Positions 13,138-20,182 of a stretch of 20,182 nucleotides of DNA are shown here, piece after piece. The translations under genes and the position numbers were made by a program. Position 1 is the stretch's first letter; every line of letters begins with the position of its first letter. Where the stretch lies: assembly GCA_030428695.1 (NCBI GenBank), contig JAUIEM010000164.1, positions 1 to 20,182 on the forward strand. The letters run 5' to 3'. The DNA comes from a bacterium (GTDB lineage: Bacteria; Planctomycetota; J058; JAJDCP01). The notes beneath the pieces are model-generated. The model had not been told where the DNA came from, did not search any database, and worked only from the letters and a program-made list of their open reading frames with translations.

Positions 13138-15180
13138 TCAGGCGGGTTTGACTTCATTGCGCAGCAGGTGCTCGATGCACCGGTCACAGAACTTCCCGTT
13201 CATCTTGTCGACGTATTTGACCGTGTGGAACATGATGCAGAGCGGCCCGGTGTCCCACACGTAGACCTGGCCGGAGCTCGTCTCGTCGTTTCTTTCGAGC
13301 TTCCCGTTCATGTGGCAGTGGTCGCCGCGGCCGCCGTACTCGTCGGTGTACCAGCGGTCGTTGTCCACCACGTTGGCGTCGCCCTTGGTCTCGTTCCTGC
13401 GGACGAGCCCGAGCGCGTGGCCGATCTCGTGCATCAGCACGCACATCAGGCGCTTGGCGCGTTTCTCCTCGGTGTCGTCCTCGAGCTTGATGCAGGTCAG
13501 GATGCAGGTCGGCGTGCCGGAGACGTTGTATCCCCCGAGCGACGCCGTGTAGGTCATCTTCGCCTCGACATCGACCTTGCGATCCGCGCCGAGGGCGACC
13601 TTGGCGTCCTGTAGCCCGTCGTAGTCGAAGTCGATGACGAAGCTCTTCGCGTCCTCGCTGAACTGGACGATCTGGTCGTGGTCGTCCTTCAGGGCGTTGT
13701 CCAGCTTGACGTGGTCGAGATCCGGGACGATCTTGACCTCCGTCAGCGGCGTGTTCCCGACCGGGATGAAGCCGTCGAGCACGAACTCCAGCCGGTAGCC
13801 GGCCTTGTTCGCGTAGGTCAGGCCGCCAACCGACACCCTGCCGGTCGACAGCTTGAGCTCGAGGTTGTGGTCCGCGGCCGGCTGCGGGGGACTCTTGGGC
13901 CGCTCGAGCAGGAGCTCGAGCTCGACCGTGACCGTGCCGTTCACCTTGTCGAGCTCCCCGGTGAGCGTCTGCTTGCCGGAGATGTCGAAGCTCAGCCGGG
14001 TGTCGCTCGCCCGCACCGCGTCGACCCATTCCGAGTCTTGCGCGAAGCGCGCCTTCGCGAAGCGCGCCCCCTTTTGGGTCAGCACCCAGTCTCCGTCGTC
14101 GACCTCGAGGTGGATGGTGTCGCCGGCGAGCCACAGGCTGAGCACGCCGGATGTCTTCTTCGCCTCCGCGGTGTGGGCGCGGGTGACGGCCTCCGAGACG
14201 TTGTCGGTGCGGGTGTCGAAACCCTGGTCGACCTTCTTCCCCCGTAGCTTGGCCTTGAACAACAGCTCCTTCTGGTAGCTGGGGCGATCCCTGAGAGACC
14301 GCACGTCGTCGTGAGCGTTGAGGTCGATCTCGAACTTGCGCTCGGGATTGTTGACCCGGATGCACTCGCTCGGCACGTCGATCGTGACGCCCTGGGGGAT
14401 CACCGTCAGCTCCGTCAGCTTGTGCTCGCGGACGAGCTGGGTGGTCTCGGAGTGCGTCTTGACCGTGACCTTGCCGTCGCCGTACTTGACGTCATCGGTG
14501 TCGATGGTCTTGTCCATCTGCCACGTGAACGTCTTGTCCTTGTGGCTGGCGACGTCGTTGACGAGCACGAGTCGCAGGTGGAAGGGCGAGCGGTCGAGGG
14601 TCATCGGGGCGAGCCGCTTTTGCACGGCATCGTTGTATTCCTGGATGGTGACCTGCTCGTCGAGATGGGTGCTCTTCATGCCGCGCCGCTTGAGCTCGAT
14701 GCAGGCTTCCGCGAACGCGTCCTTCAGGTTGTTCTCGATCCTGCCGAACAGCGCCTTCGTCGAGCTGTTCATCGAGTAGACCGTGTAGTACAGGCGGCGC
14801 CAGGCCAGGATCTGCGAGCTGAAGGCGACGTTGTTCGCCCCCTCCCCGCCCTTCTTGCTCGCGGTGACGGTGTACGTGCGGCCGCCGATCGGAGGCACGT
14901 CGAGCTTGTTCTCGAACTTCCCGTTCTGCTCGAGCGTCTCGGCGTGGCGCATCTTCGGGGCGTCCCCGGGAGCCGTCCACTCGTCGTGCTCCTTCTTGTC
15001 CCAGTCGACGTTCCAGACGACCGTACGGTTGCCTTTCTTGCGCAGCGTGTGGCCGAACTTGCGCTTGGCGGTGAAGGGGATTGCGGGCCCGCGGTTCTTC
15101 GCGGAGCCGGTCGCCATCTGGTTGTTGTCCCGGTTGTCCCCCACGAACAGGTTGATGTACCACTTCTTCGGCCCTGCCAT
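13138..15180 (-). CDS. Zinc-metallopeptidase-like protein, candidate secreted effector
   Basis: A 680-residue protein with no signal peptide. The C-terminal catalytic-looking region has HEIGH (H584, E585, H588) in the context MCVLMHEIGHALGLV, then GDHCH (H621, C622, H623), GPLCIMFH (C648-H652, a Met-turn-like position) and FCDRC (C665, C668). The metzincin third His (HExxHxxGxxH) is absent: residue 594 is Arg, so H621 or H623 may be the third ligand. The FCxxC and HC...CIMF cysteines may add a structural zinc. The first 550 residues are Lys/Asp/Thr-rich, largely beta-like, and unfamiliar. The arrangement resembles metallopeptidase-like proteins I associate with type VI or other contractile-injection loci, but no VgrG or PAAR gene is visible. 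GAGGG lies upstream of ATG 15180. An upstream extension to about 15315 would overlap the previous gene. Confidence 0.85.
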   Translation of the reverse strand: MAGPKKWYINLFVGDNRDNNQMATGSAKNRGPAIPFTAKRKFGHTLRKKGNRTVVWNVDWDKKEHDEWTAPGDAPKMRHAETLEQNGKFENKLDVPPIGGRTYTVTASKKGGEGANNVAFSSQILAWRRLYYTVYSMNSSTKALFGRIENNLKDAFAEACIELKRRGMKSTHLDEQVTIQEYNDAVQKRLAPMTLDRSPFHLRLVLVNDVASHKDKTFTWQMDKTIDTDDVKYGDGKVTVKTHSETTQLVREHKLTELTVIPQGVTIDVPSECIRVNNPERKFEIDLNAHDDVRSLRDRPSYQKELLFKAKLRGKKVDQGFDTRTDNVSEAVTRAHTAEAKKTSGVLSLWLAGDTIHLEVDDGDWVLTQKGARFAKARFAQDSEWVDAVRASDTRLSFDISGKQTLTGELDKVNGTVTVELELLLERPKSPPQPAADHNLELKLSTGRVSVGGLTYANKAGYRLEFVLDGFIPVGNTPLTEVKIVPDLDHVKLDNALKDDHDQIVQFSEDAKSFVIDFDYDGLQDAKVALGADRKVDVEAKMTYTASLGGYNVSGTPTCILTCIKLEDDTEEKRAKRLMCVLMHEIGHALGLVRRNETKGDANVVDNDRWYTDEYGGRGDHCHMNGKLERNDETSSGQVYVWDTGPLCIMFHTVKYVDKMNGKFCDRCIEHLLRNEVKPA

Positions 15181-15254
15181 GTGCGTCCCTCTGGCTCGCG
15201 GATGTTGGAAGCGTGGCCGGAGTCCTCGTGGGCGAGGCTCGCGGCGGCGGGCTT

Positions 15255-15911
15255 CTAGAAATCTTCGTCGTCCTGGTCGCCGTCCGCCTCGTGCGCGAGC
15301 GTTTCGAGCTCCCACGGATCGTCCGGCTCCTCCTCCGGCTGTTCGCGGTCGCCGTCTCCCTGTGCCGCCTGCGGGTCTGCGTCGGTCCCGCCCGGCCGCG
15401 ACCCGCTGCTCGTGCGCGGCGCGGTTACGCCGCCGGGCTCTTCGGGATCGTCATCCTGCTCGTCGCCCGTCTCTTCTTCGACCAGCGCGATGTCCCAGGG
15501 GGCGAAGAGGAAGCGATGGCGCTGGCAAGGAGCGCAGGACACGGGCGCGCTCGCCGGATCGTAGAGCTGGCCCTCGCGGGCCGGCGGTGCATCGGGGTGG
15601 GGCGGCAGGGCCTCGTCGTCGAAGTCCGGGAAGCGCACGGCGCTCGGCTCACTCTTGCCGACCCCGAGGACGCGCGCGATCCCCTCGGCGTTCGTCGTCG
15701 CCTGCAGGCGTCTGGCCCCGCTGACGACCTCAGCGACCGCCCCCTCGATCTTCTCGCCGTCCAGCCAGACCAGCTCGAGCTCGAGCCACGGCCGCTCGAC
15801 GACCAGCGCGTACTTCTTGCCGGCCTGGAGGTTCTGGTTCCGCGGTTGGAACTCCTGGCGGATGGTGTTGCCGGTCACCTCATCCGCGGGCGAAACGTAC
15901 TTTTCTGCCAT
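15255..15911 (-). CDS. Adaptor-like protein: Ig/carboxypeptidase-regulatory-type domain with acidic tail
   Basis: A 218-residue protein. Residues about 41-97 (WLELELVWLDGEKIEGAVAEVV, then TTNAEGIARVLGV and AVRFPDFD) match the pattern of small beta-sandwich domains, W(I/L)E(I/L)ELVD-(x)n-TDxxGxAxxxGV-(x)n-V(R/S)FPDLD, that I associate with contractile-injection cargo genes. CAPC at 126-129 is a possible redox or metal pair. Residues 143-218 are disordered and strongly acidic. No signal peptide. The next gene starts 74 bases later. The start at 15911 is supported by a GGAGG site; an in-frame ATG at 16010 overlaps the Nudix stop (TGATG) and would give 251 residues. Confidence 0.82.
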   Translation of the reverse strand: MAEKYVSPADEVTGNTIRQEFQPRNQNLQAGKKYALVVERPWLELELVWLDGEKIEGAVAEVVSGARRLQATTNAEGIARVLGVGKSEPSAVRFPDFDDEALPPHPDAPPAREGQLYDPASAPVSCAPCQRHRFLFAPWDIALVEEETGDEQDDDPEEPGGVTAPRTSSGSRPGGTDADPQAAQGDGDREQPEEEPDDPWELETLAHEADGDQDDEDF

Positions 15912-15918
15912 CAACGCC

Positions 15919-15924
15919 CCCTCC
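15919..15924 (-). promoter_or_regulatory. Ribosome-binding site favouring the 15911 start
   Basis: On the minus strand GGAGGGGGC precedes ATG 15911 at normal spacing. The alternative ATG at 16010 has only stop-start overlap with the Nudix gene, so the shorter protein is preferred, though reinitiation at 16010 is not excluded. Confidence 0.5.
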
Positions 15925-16009
15925 GCGATTCCCTCTATTTTCGTGAGCGCCTCAGGGGAACGCAAGCGCGAGATCGTCGGCCAGCGCCATCCGATCAGGG
16001 CGCGGCGCA

Positions 16010-16486
16010 TCAGCCCCCGAACCAGCGCTCCACCACCTCTGTGTGTGCCGGAAACGCGAGCGGGCGCGGCCCGTCGAGCAGCTCTCGTGCGCTGCACTCC
16101 TCGCAGCGCACGAAGGGGGGCAGCTCGCTCTGGGGCGGGGCCAGGCCGAAGATCAGGAGGAAGCGCTCCGTGCTGCGCGCATCGAACAGGCGTACCGAGG
16201 CGGCCGCCACGCGCACGCCGGTCTCCTCGAAGAGCTCCCGGGCGGCGGCTTCCTGCCAGGTCTCGCCGCACTCGATGAAGCCGCCGGGCAGGGCGAGCTG
16301 CCCGCGTCCCGTACCCTTCGCCCGGCGCACGACGAGCAGCCGGCCGTCGACCGGCACCAGCAACAGGGCGACCGGCAGGGGGTTCTGGTAGGTCTTGCGT
16401 CCGCAGGCGGCGCACAGGCGCGGCCAGGCCGCCTCCGGTCGGAAGGGGCAGCCGCACCAGCCGCAGTGGGAGTCGCGAGCGCTCAT
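16010..16486 (-). CDS. Nudix hydrolase with N-terminal zinc ribbon
   Basis: A 158-residue protein. A four-Cys ribbon (C8, C11, C25, C28) opens the chain, as in NudC-like and related Nudix proteins. The Nudix box is perfect from G69 to V91 (G-x5-E-x7-REL-x-EE-x-GV; R83, E84, E87 and E88 bind divalent metal). Nudix enzymes cleave nucleoside diphosphates linked to another moiety; the ribbon suggests NADH- or ADP-ribose-type substrates, but the protein lacks NudC's SQPWPFPxS motif, so the substrate is open. GGGAGG six bases before ATG 16486 fixes the start. The stop overlaps a possible start of the next gene. It is probably a housekeeping gene that happens to lead the cassette, since no other member is nucleotide-related. 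Confidence 0.93.
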   Translation of the reverse strand: MSARDSHCGWCGCPFRPEAAWPRLCAACGRKTYQNPLPVALLLVPVDGRLLVVRRAKGTGRGQLALPGGFIECGETWQEAAARELFEETGVRVAAASVRLFDARSTERFLLIFGLAPPQSELPPFVRCEECSARELLDGPRPLAFPAHTEVVERWFGG

Positions 16487-16626
16487 CGGTGCCTCCCGGC
16501 TCCGGGGAGCTCCAGCATCGCATACGGGAGGGCGCGGGCACAAGGCCGGCGCGCGAAGTCCCGACGACGCGGACGGCGGCCTTCCGTCGCGGACACGGCT
16601 CGGCGTTCCTGCGGGCAGCGCGGCGC

Positions 16627-16655
16627 TTGACACCTGGAAGGCGCGCTGCGATGCT
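16627..16655 (+). promoter_or_regulatory. Candidate promoter for the ApbE-PepSY operon
   Basis: TTGACA (perfect -35) and GATGCT (-10-like, three of six) with a 17-base spacer, 38 bases before the GTG start. It lies in the 207-bp divergent region shared with the Nudix gene, where I see no strong minus-strand promoter. Confidence 0.45.
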
Positions 16656-16693
16656 CCGGCCCGGGTGGGGGAGGAGCTTCCGGAGGAGGTCGG

Positions 16694-18322
16694 GTGCGCG
16701 CAGGCAGCAGGCTCGGGGTCGCGGCGTTGTGCGTCATCCTCTTCACGGCCGTCGTGCTCCTCGACCGGCTCGGCAGCGGGGACGCGCTCGGCCCGCTTCC
16801 CCCCGTCCCCCTGCCAGCCCTCGGGCCGGGCCTCGCCCCCGCGGCACCGGACAGCGCCGCGGTCAGCGCCTTCCGCTGGGAGGGCGTGCTCGGCACCTCG
16901 GGGGACCTGCTCGTGCTCGCCGACGACAAGCGCACCGCCGCGCTCGCCGAGTCGTGCGCGCTGGCGGAGATCGAGCGCCTGCGCGGGATCTTCAGCGGCT
17001 GGGGGGACAGCGAGCTGCGGCGGCTCGAGGAAGCGCCCCTCGACGCGGAGGTCGAGGTCTCCTGGGAGCTGTTCGCCCTGCTGCGGGACGCCGACGAGCT
17101 GTGCGAGCGCACCGCCGGCGCCTTCGACCCGTACTGCGGGGAGCTCGTGCGGGCCTGGAGACAGGCGGCGGAAGCGGGCGTCGCGCCGGACTCGGCGACG
17201 CTGGCCGCTGCATTGCCGCGCCACCCGGCCTACACGCTGCGCCGGTCGATGACGAGCCAGTTCGTCACCCGGCGCGAAGCGGGCCGCTTCGCCCTCGACG
17301 CGGTCGCCAAGGGCCGCGTCCTCGACCTGGTCGTCGACCGGGTGCGGCGGCAGGTCAGCGGGGTGCGGGCGCTGCTCCTCGACATCGGCGGCGACATCGC
17401 GACCTGGGGGGATGCGGACTTCCCGGTCGCGGTGCTCGACCCGCGGCGCACCGCCGACAACGCCCCGCCCCTGACGCGCCTCTCGCTGCGCGGGCTGGCC
17501 GCGGCGACCAGCGGGGCCTACGCCCGGCCCCTGGAGATCGGCGGGCGGCGCGTCTCGCCGCTGCTCGACCCGCGCACGGGGCAGCCGGCGGAGGGGGTGC
17601 TCAGTGCGACGGTGGTCGCGGCGGACGCGACCGAGGCGGACGCCCTGGCGACGGCGCTGTGCGTGCTCGCGCCGGAGGAGGGGATCGCCCTGGTCGAGGG
17701 CCGCAGCGGGGCGGTCTGCCTGTTGGTCCTCGCGGACGGGCGGATCCTGCGCAGCCGCGGCTTCGCGGTCCTCGAGCGGGAAGATCTTGCGCCGGCCCCG
17801 GCCGGGGCCTGGCCGGAGGGCTGGGGGGTGATCGTCGAGTTCGAGCTGCGCAACTCCTGGGAGGACGGCGCGGCGAACCCGACCGGCGAGGCCTTCCACC
17901 GCCACTACCTCGGCGCCTGGATCGAGGACGAGGCCGGGCGCCGGGTGCGGCTGCTCGCCCTGTGGGCGGAAGGGGCGGAGCTGGCCTACGTCGAGCGGCT
18001 GTACGCCTTCTGGAAGTTCGCCTGGGTGCTGCAGGGGGAGGGGGAGAGCACGGACGACTTCTGGACCATCGCCCGGGCGACCCGCGAGCCCGGGGCCTAC
18101 CGCCTGCTCTGGGACGGCCTCGACGACGCCGGGCAGCCGGTGCCGCCGGGGCGCTACCGGGTGTGCCTCGACATCAACCGCGAGCTCGGGCCGCCGGACG
18201 GCGCGGAGGGGAACACGACCGCCAGCCTGGAGCTCTTCTGCGGCGGGGAAGTGTCGGAGGCGACGGTGCCCGATCAACCCGAGCTGGCGGAGGTGGCGGC
18301 GCGCTATGGACCGATCGAGTAG
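16694..18322 (+). CDS. apbE: ApbE-family FAD:protein FMN transferase fused to a DUF2271 domain
   Basis: A 542-residue protein. An N-terminal signal or anchor helix (about residues 6-24) is followed by the ApbE domain (about 60-360) with family motifs in order: FSGWGDSELRRLE, TAGAFDPYCGELV near 140, AVAKGRVLD near 205, DIGGDIATWG, LDPRTGQPAEG near 292, and TEADALATALCVL. ApbE moves FMN from FAD onto a Thr of target proteins in the periplasm, with Mg. Residues about 376-530 match DUF2271 (VIVEFELRN, GAWIEDEAGRRVRLLALW, YRLLWDGLDDAGQPVPPGRY). DUF2271 is normally a separate small periplasmic protein beside ApbE and PepSY genes, so the fusion is notable. GGAGGAGG precedes the GTG start. The last 17 bases overlap the next gene. 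The FMN acceptor is not in the window. Confidence 0.93.
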   Translation: MRAGSRLGVAALCVILFTAVVLLDRLGSGDALGPLPPVPLPALGPGLAPAAPDSAAVSAFRWEGVLGTSGDLLVLADDKRTAALAESCALAEIERLRGIFSGWGDSELRRLEEAPLDAEVEVSWELFALLRDADELCERTAGAFDPYCGELVRAWRQAAEAGVAPDSATLAAALPRHPAYTLRRSMTSQFVTRREAGRFALDAVAKGRVLDLVVDRVRRQVSGVRALLLDIGGDIATWGDADFPVAVLDPRRTADNAPPLTRLSLRGLAAATSGAYARPLEIGGRRVSPLLDPRTGQPAEGVLSATVVAADATEADALATALCVLAPEEGIALVEGRSGAVCLLVLADGRILRSRGFAVLEREDLAPAPAGAWPEGWGVIVEFELRNSWEDGAANPTGEAFHRHYLGAWIEDEAGRRVRLLALWAEGAELAYVERLYAFWKFAWVLQGEGESTDDFWTIARATREPGAYRLLWDGLDDAGQPVPPGRYRVCLDINRELGPPDGAEGNTTASLELFCGGEVSEATVPDQPELAEVAARYGPIE

Positions 18323-18893
18323 GCGGGGGCTGCTGCGGGCGGTCCGCACGGTGCACATCCATCTCTCCATCTTCGCGAGCCTGTTCTTCCTGTTCTTCGC
18401 GCTGACCGGCTTCGTGCTGCACCACGGGGGCTTCTTCGGCCTCGACTCCGAGCGCAGCCGACGGCTCGAGGGAGCGCTTCCGGTGGAGCTGTGCGCCGGG
18501 CCCGACCGGCTCGGCATCGTCGAGGCCCTGCGCGCCGCCCTCGGCGAGGTCGGCCCGGTCACCGAGCTGAGCGTCAGCCCCCTCGACGTCAGCGTCCAGT
18601 TCCGCCGCCCCGGCCGCGCCGCCAGCGTCGTCGTCGACCGCGCCGACGGGCGCTGGCAGGGCACGCTCCGGGAGGCCGGGCTGCTCGCCGTGCTGACGCG
18701 CCTGCACACCGGCGAGGATGCGGGGCCGGTCGGTTCGTTGCTGATCCAGCTCGCCGCCGTCCTCGCGCTCTTGTCGACGCTGTCCGGGCTGTGGCTGTGG
18801 ACCAGCCTGACCAAGCGGCGTTCGGTCGGCCTGGCGATGCTCGCCCTGGCCGGCTCCCTGGCGGCGGGGGTGGTCTGGGTGCTGGTGCTCTGA
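18306..18893 (+). CDS. PepSY-associated transmembrane protein
   Basis: A 195-residue protein. Helix 1 (about residues 17-38) has the PepSY_TM opening HIHLSIFASLFFLFFALTG, with H17, H19, H39 and H40. A roughly 90-residue PepSY-like extracytoplasmic segment follows, with paired strands VSVQFRRPG and ASVVVDRADGRWQG. Then come the family motif LTRLHTGED (H134) and helices 2 (about 143-167) and 3 (about 173-195). The conserved histidines suggest haem or metal coordination, as in PepSY-type reductases. It overlaps the apbE-DUF2271 gene by 17 bases, implying coupled expression and a joint role in transmembrane electron transfer, possibly metal reduction; this is inferred from the usual grouping of these families. 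It is about half the size of full PepSY reductases. Its stop is three bases from the convergent aldolase stop. Confidence 0.9.
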   Translation: MDRSSRRGLLRAVRTVHIHLSIFASLFFLFFALTGFVLHHGGFFGLDSERSRRLEGALPVELCAGPDRLGIVEALRAALGEVGPVTELSVSPLDVSVQFRRPGRAASVVVDRADGRWQGTLREAGLLAVLTRLHTGEDAGPVGSLLIQLAAVLALLSTLSGLWLWTSLTKRRSVGLAMLALAGSLAAGVVWVLVL

Positions 18894-18896
18894 GGG

Positions 18897-19988
18897 TCAG
18901 GCCCGGGCGAGCAGGCGGGCGAAGGCTGCGGCGGCCTGGTCCGGAGGAAACTCCAGCGCGCCTCCGCCGACGTACACCTCGCTGCGGCAGAAGCCCGGCA
19001 CGTCCGCGGGATGCAGCCCGCCGAACAGCCAGATGCGCTCTTCCCGGGCGAGCGCGTCGCGGGCCTCCTTCAGCGTGTCGAGGGGGCCGTCGAGGTAGAG
19101 GTGGAACATGTTGACCTGCGGCGGCGTGGGCCGGATGCGCAGCCGCGGCAGCGCGTCGAGGGCGGCGGCGAGCTCCCGCGCGCGCTCGACCAGCCGCGGC
19201 ATCAGCGCGAGGCGGGCGTCGAGCTGGCGGAGCGCGGAGACCGCGAAGGGGTCGGAGCGCACCAGGTTGCCGCCGGAGCGGCGGATCCACAGCCGCAGCG
19301 CGGCGACGAAGTCCTCCGGCCCGGCCAGGGCCGCGCCGGTGATGCCTCCGATGCCTTTGTACAGCGAGACGTAGACCGAGTCGAAGCCCGCCGCCACCTC
19401 GGCCGGCGAACGGCCGAAGCCCGCGGCCGCTTCCCACAGCCGGGCCCCGTCGCAGTGCAGGCGCACGTCGCGCTCCCGGGCCGCGGCCTGCAGCTCTTCG
19501 AGCTCCTCCCAGGCGGGCAGCTGGCCGCCGATCTCGCGCAGCGGGAGCTCGATGAGCAGCGCCGCCGGAACCTCCGCCAGGCCCTCGAGGTCGGCGCGCA
19601 GGGTCGGCCGCCGGGCGTCGCCGAGCAGCGTCGCCTCGAGGCCGTGCAGGCGGCTGTAGGCGCGGTGCTCGTGGAGCTCGAGGTGGGAGGTGGGGTGGAA
19701 GGCGACCTGCGGCCGCCCGGCGCGCTCGGCCCACAGGCGCAGGGCCGCGGGCTGCAGCAGCGTGCCGCTCGGGGCGAAGACCGCGGCCGGCTTGCCGAGC
19801 AGCGCGGCGATGCGCTCTTCGAGCACGGCGACCGCCCCGCCCTGGCCGTAGACGTCGCGCACCGGCCCGTGCTCCTTCACCCAGGCGAGCAGGGCGGCGT
19901 ACTCCTCGGCTTCGCTGCGCGGCGGGTAGCCGGGCAGGAAGCGCTCGCAGGCCTCGAACATCTGGCGGGCTTCTTCGCGGGTCGGCAT
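18897..19988 (-). CDS. Threonine-aldolase / beta-eliminating-lyase family PLP enzyme
   Basis: A 363-residue fold-type I PLP enzyme (PF01212). Motifs: YGQGGAVAVLEERIAALLGK near the N-terminus, APSGTLLQPAALRLW (cofactor-phosphate loop), HPTSHLELHEHRAY, LHCDGARLWEAA with D180 (pyridine-nitrogen ligand), and VSLYKGIGG with K211 (Schiff-base lysine). Low-specificity L-threonine aldolases of 330-360 residues split threonine or allo-threonine to glycine and acetaldehyde. The HPTSHLELHE segment differs from the classic ENAHIxxxE form, so related aldol or elimination chemistry is possible. ATG 19988 is preferred, with GGAG upstream; an in-frame ATG at 20057 would begin within the end repeat. The gene stands alone, convergent with the PepSY operon. 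Confidence 0.92.
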   Translation of the reverse strand: MPTREEARQMFEACERFLPGYPPRSEAEEYAALLAWVKEHGPVRDVYGQGGAVAVLEERIAALLGKPAAVFAPSGTLLQPAALRLWAERAGRPQVAFHPTSHLELHEHRAYSRLHGLEATLLGDARRPTLRADLEGLAEVPAALLIELPLREIGGQLPAWEELEELQAAARERDVRLHCDGARLWEAAAGFGRSPAEVAAGFDSVYVSLYKGIGGITGAALAGPEDFVAALRLWIRRSGGNLVRSDPFAVSALRQLDARLALMPRLVERARELAAALDALPRLRIRPTPPQVNMFHLYLDGPLDTLKEARDALAREERIWLFGGLHPADVPGFCRSEVYVGGGALEFPPDQAAAAFARLLARA

Positions 19989-20050
19989 CGGGGGGTCTCC
20001 GTGACGGGAGCCCCCGGAGTACCACACCAGGCCGGGCCGCATCCACGGTA

Positions 20051-20108
20051 GGGACAAGGGAATACTGACCTCAGCGTAGGTTCTGTCCCGCGGAGGAGGT
20101 CAGTTCCC
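20051..20108. repeat. Nested inverted repeats upstream of the aldolase gene
   Basis: ACTGACCTC at 20064-20072 pairs perfectly with GAGGTCAGT at 20096-20104. Allowing a two-base TA bulge, the stem extends to GGGAA/TTCCC (20058-20062 with 20104-20108). GGGACA (20051-20056) and TGTCCC (20084-20089) form an interleaved second pair. The structure is too strong for chance and could be a mobile-element end, a REP-like element or a regulatory hairpin in the aldolase leader. Confidence 0.55.
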
Positions 20109-20118
20109 GAAGTACGAC

Positions 20119-20182
20119 GGGAGGGGGTGAACCCCTCCCCTACATGTTGTCCTCCCGCTGCTCGAATCCCTTGTAGGGGCGG
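20119..20182. repeat. Intergenic palindromic repeat, possibly two inverted copies
   Basis: GGGAGGGG (20119-20126) and CCCCTCCC (20132-20139) form a perfect 8-bp stem with a GTGAA loop. Its outer edge reads CCCCTACA (20137-20144), and TGTAGGGG recurs in the opposite direction at 20172-20179, followed by CGG at the edge. Read from their outer ends, both begin TGTAGGGG(A/C)GG, as in an interspersed repeat family; the second copy is cut by the window end. Confidence 0.5.

Noticed and set aside
16487..18814. N-terminal extension of the Nudix frame on the minus strand
   Set aside because: Antisense to ApbE and PepSY; a GGGAGG site and the zinc-ribbon start at 16486 mark the true beginning.

Overview
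The window is very GC-rich, densely coded DNA from a bacterium with much extracytoplasmic biology. A membrane Ser/Thr kinase of the DWG type, lipoproteins with Ser/Gly-rich tethers, and a surface protein ending in Gly/Ser/Thr linker + Cys-Gly + Leu-rich helix + Arg cluster (MYXO-CTERM-like sorting signal) suggest a Myxococcota- or Planctomycetota-like lineage. No rRNA or other taxonomic marker is present, so this is an inference from style only. Because GC is so high, long antisense open frames occur everywhere; they were discarded where a coherent protein family lies on the other strand.

Layout. (1) 1-4075, minus strand: an operon of a YceI-like secreted protein, a roughly ten-helix membrane protein and a one-pass receptor-type Ser/Thr kinase that runs off the left edge. 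(2) 4289-5290, plus: a membrane-anchored protein of unknown function, convergent with the next block. (3) 5297-11199, minus: a neutral-ceramidase-like lipoprotein, translationally coupled to a 1381-codon gene that joins a purple-acid-phosphatase-like enzyme in frame to a second ceramidase-like lipoprotein. The junction is a sorting signal followed directly by a lipoprotein signal peptide. (4) 11382-11547, minus: two tandem genes for 24- and 25-residue peptides that share an MKTRT start, each with a strong ribosome site, followed by a hairpin terminator. (5) 11773-16486, minus: a tightly spaced series of a Nudix hydrolase, an adaptor-like protein with an acidic tail, a 680-residue zinc-metallopeptidase-like protein, and two uncharacterised proteins sharing a short motif. 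It looks like a secreted effector/toxin cassette. (6) 16694-18893, plus: a fused ApbE-DUF2271 flavin transferase and an overlapping PepSY membrane protein, a flavin or electron-transfer unit. (7) 18897-19988, minus: a threonine-aldolase-family PLP enzyme, then a right edge rich in inverted repeats.

The most novel-looking items are the paired micro-peptide genes, the phosphatase-ceramidase fusion with its built-in membrane hairpin, and the metallopeptidase cassette. Block 3 would act outside the inner membrane, plausibly stripping phosphate and acyl/sphingoid groups from lipids, but substrates cannot be read from sequence.
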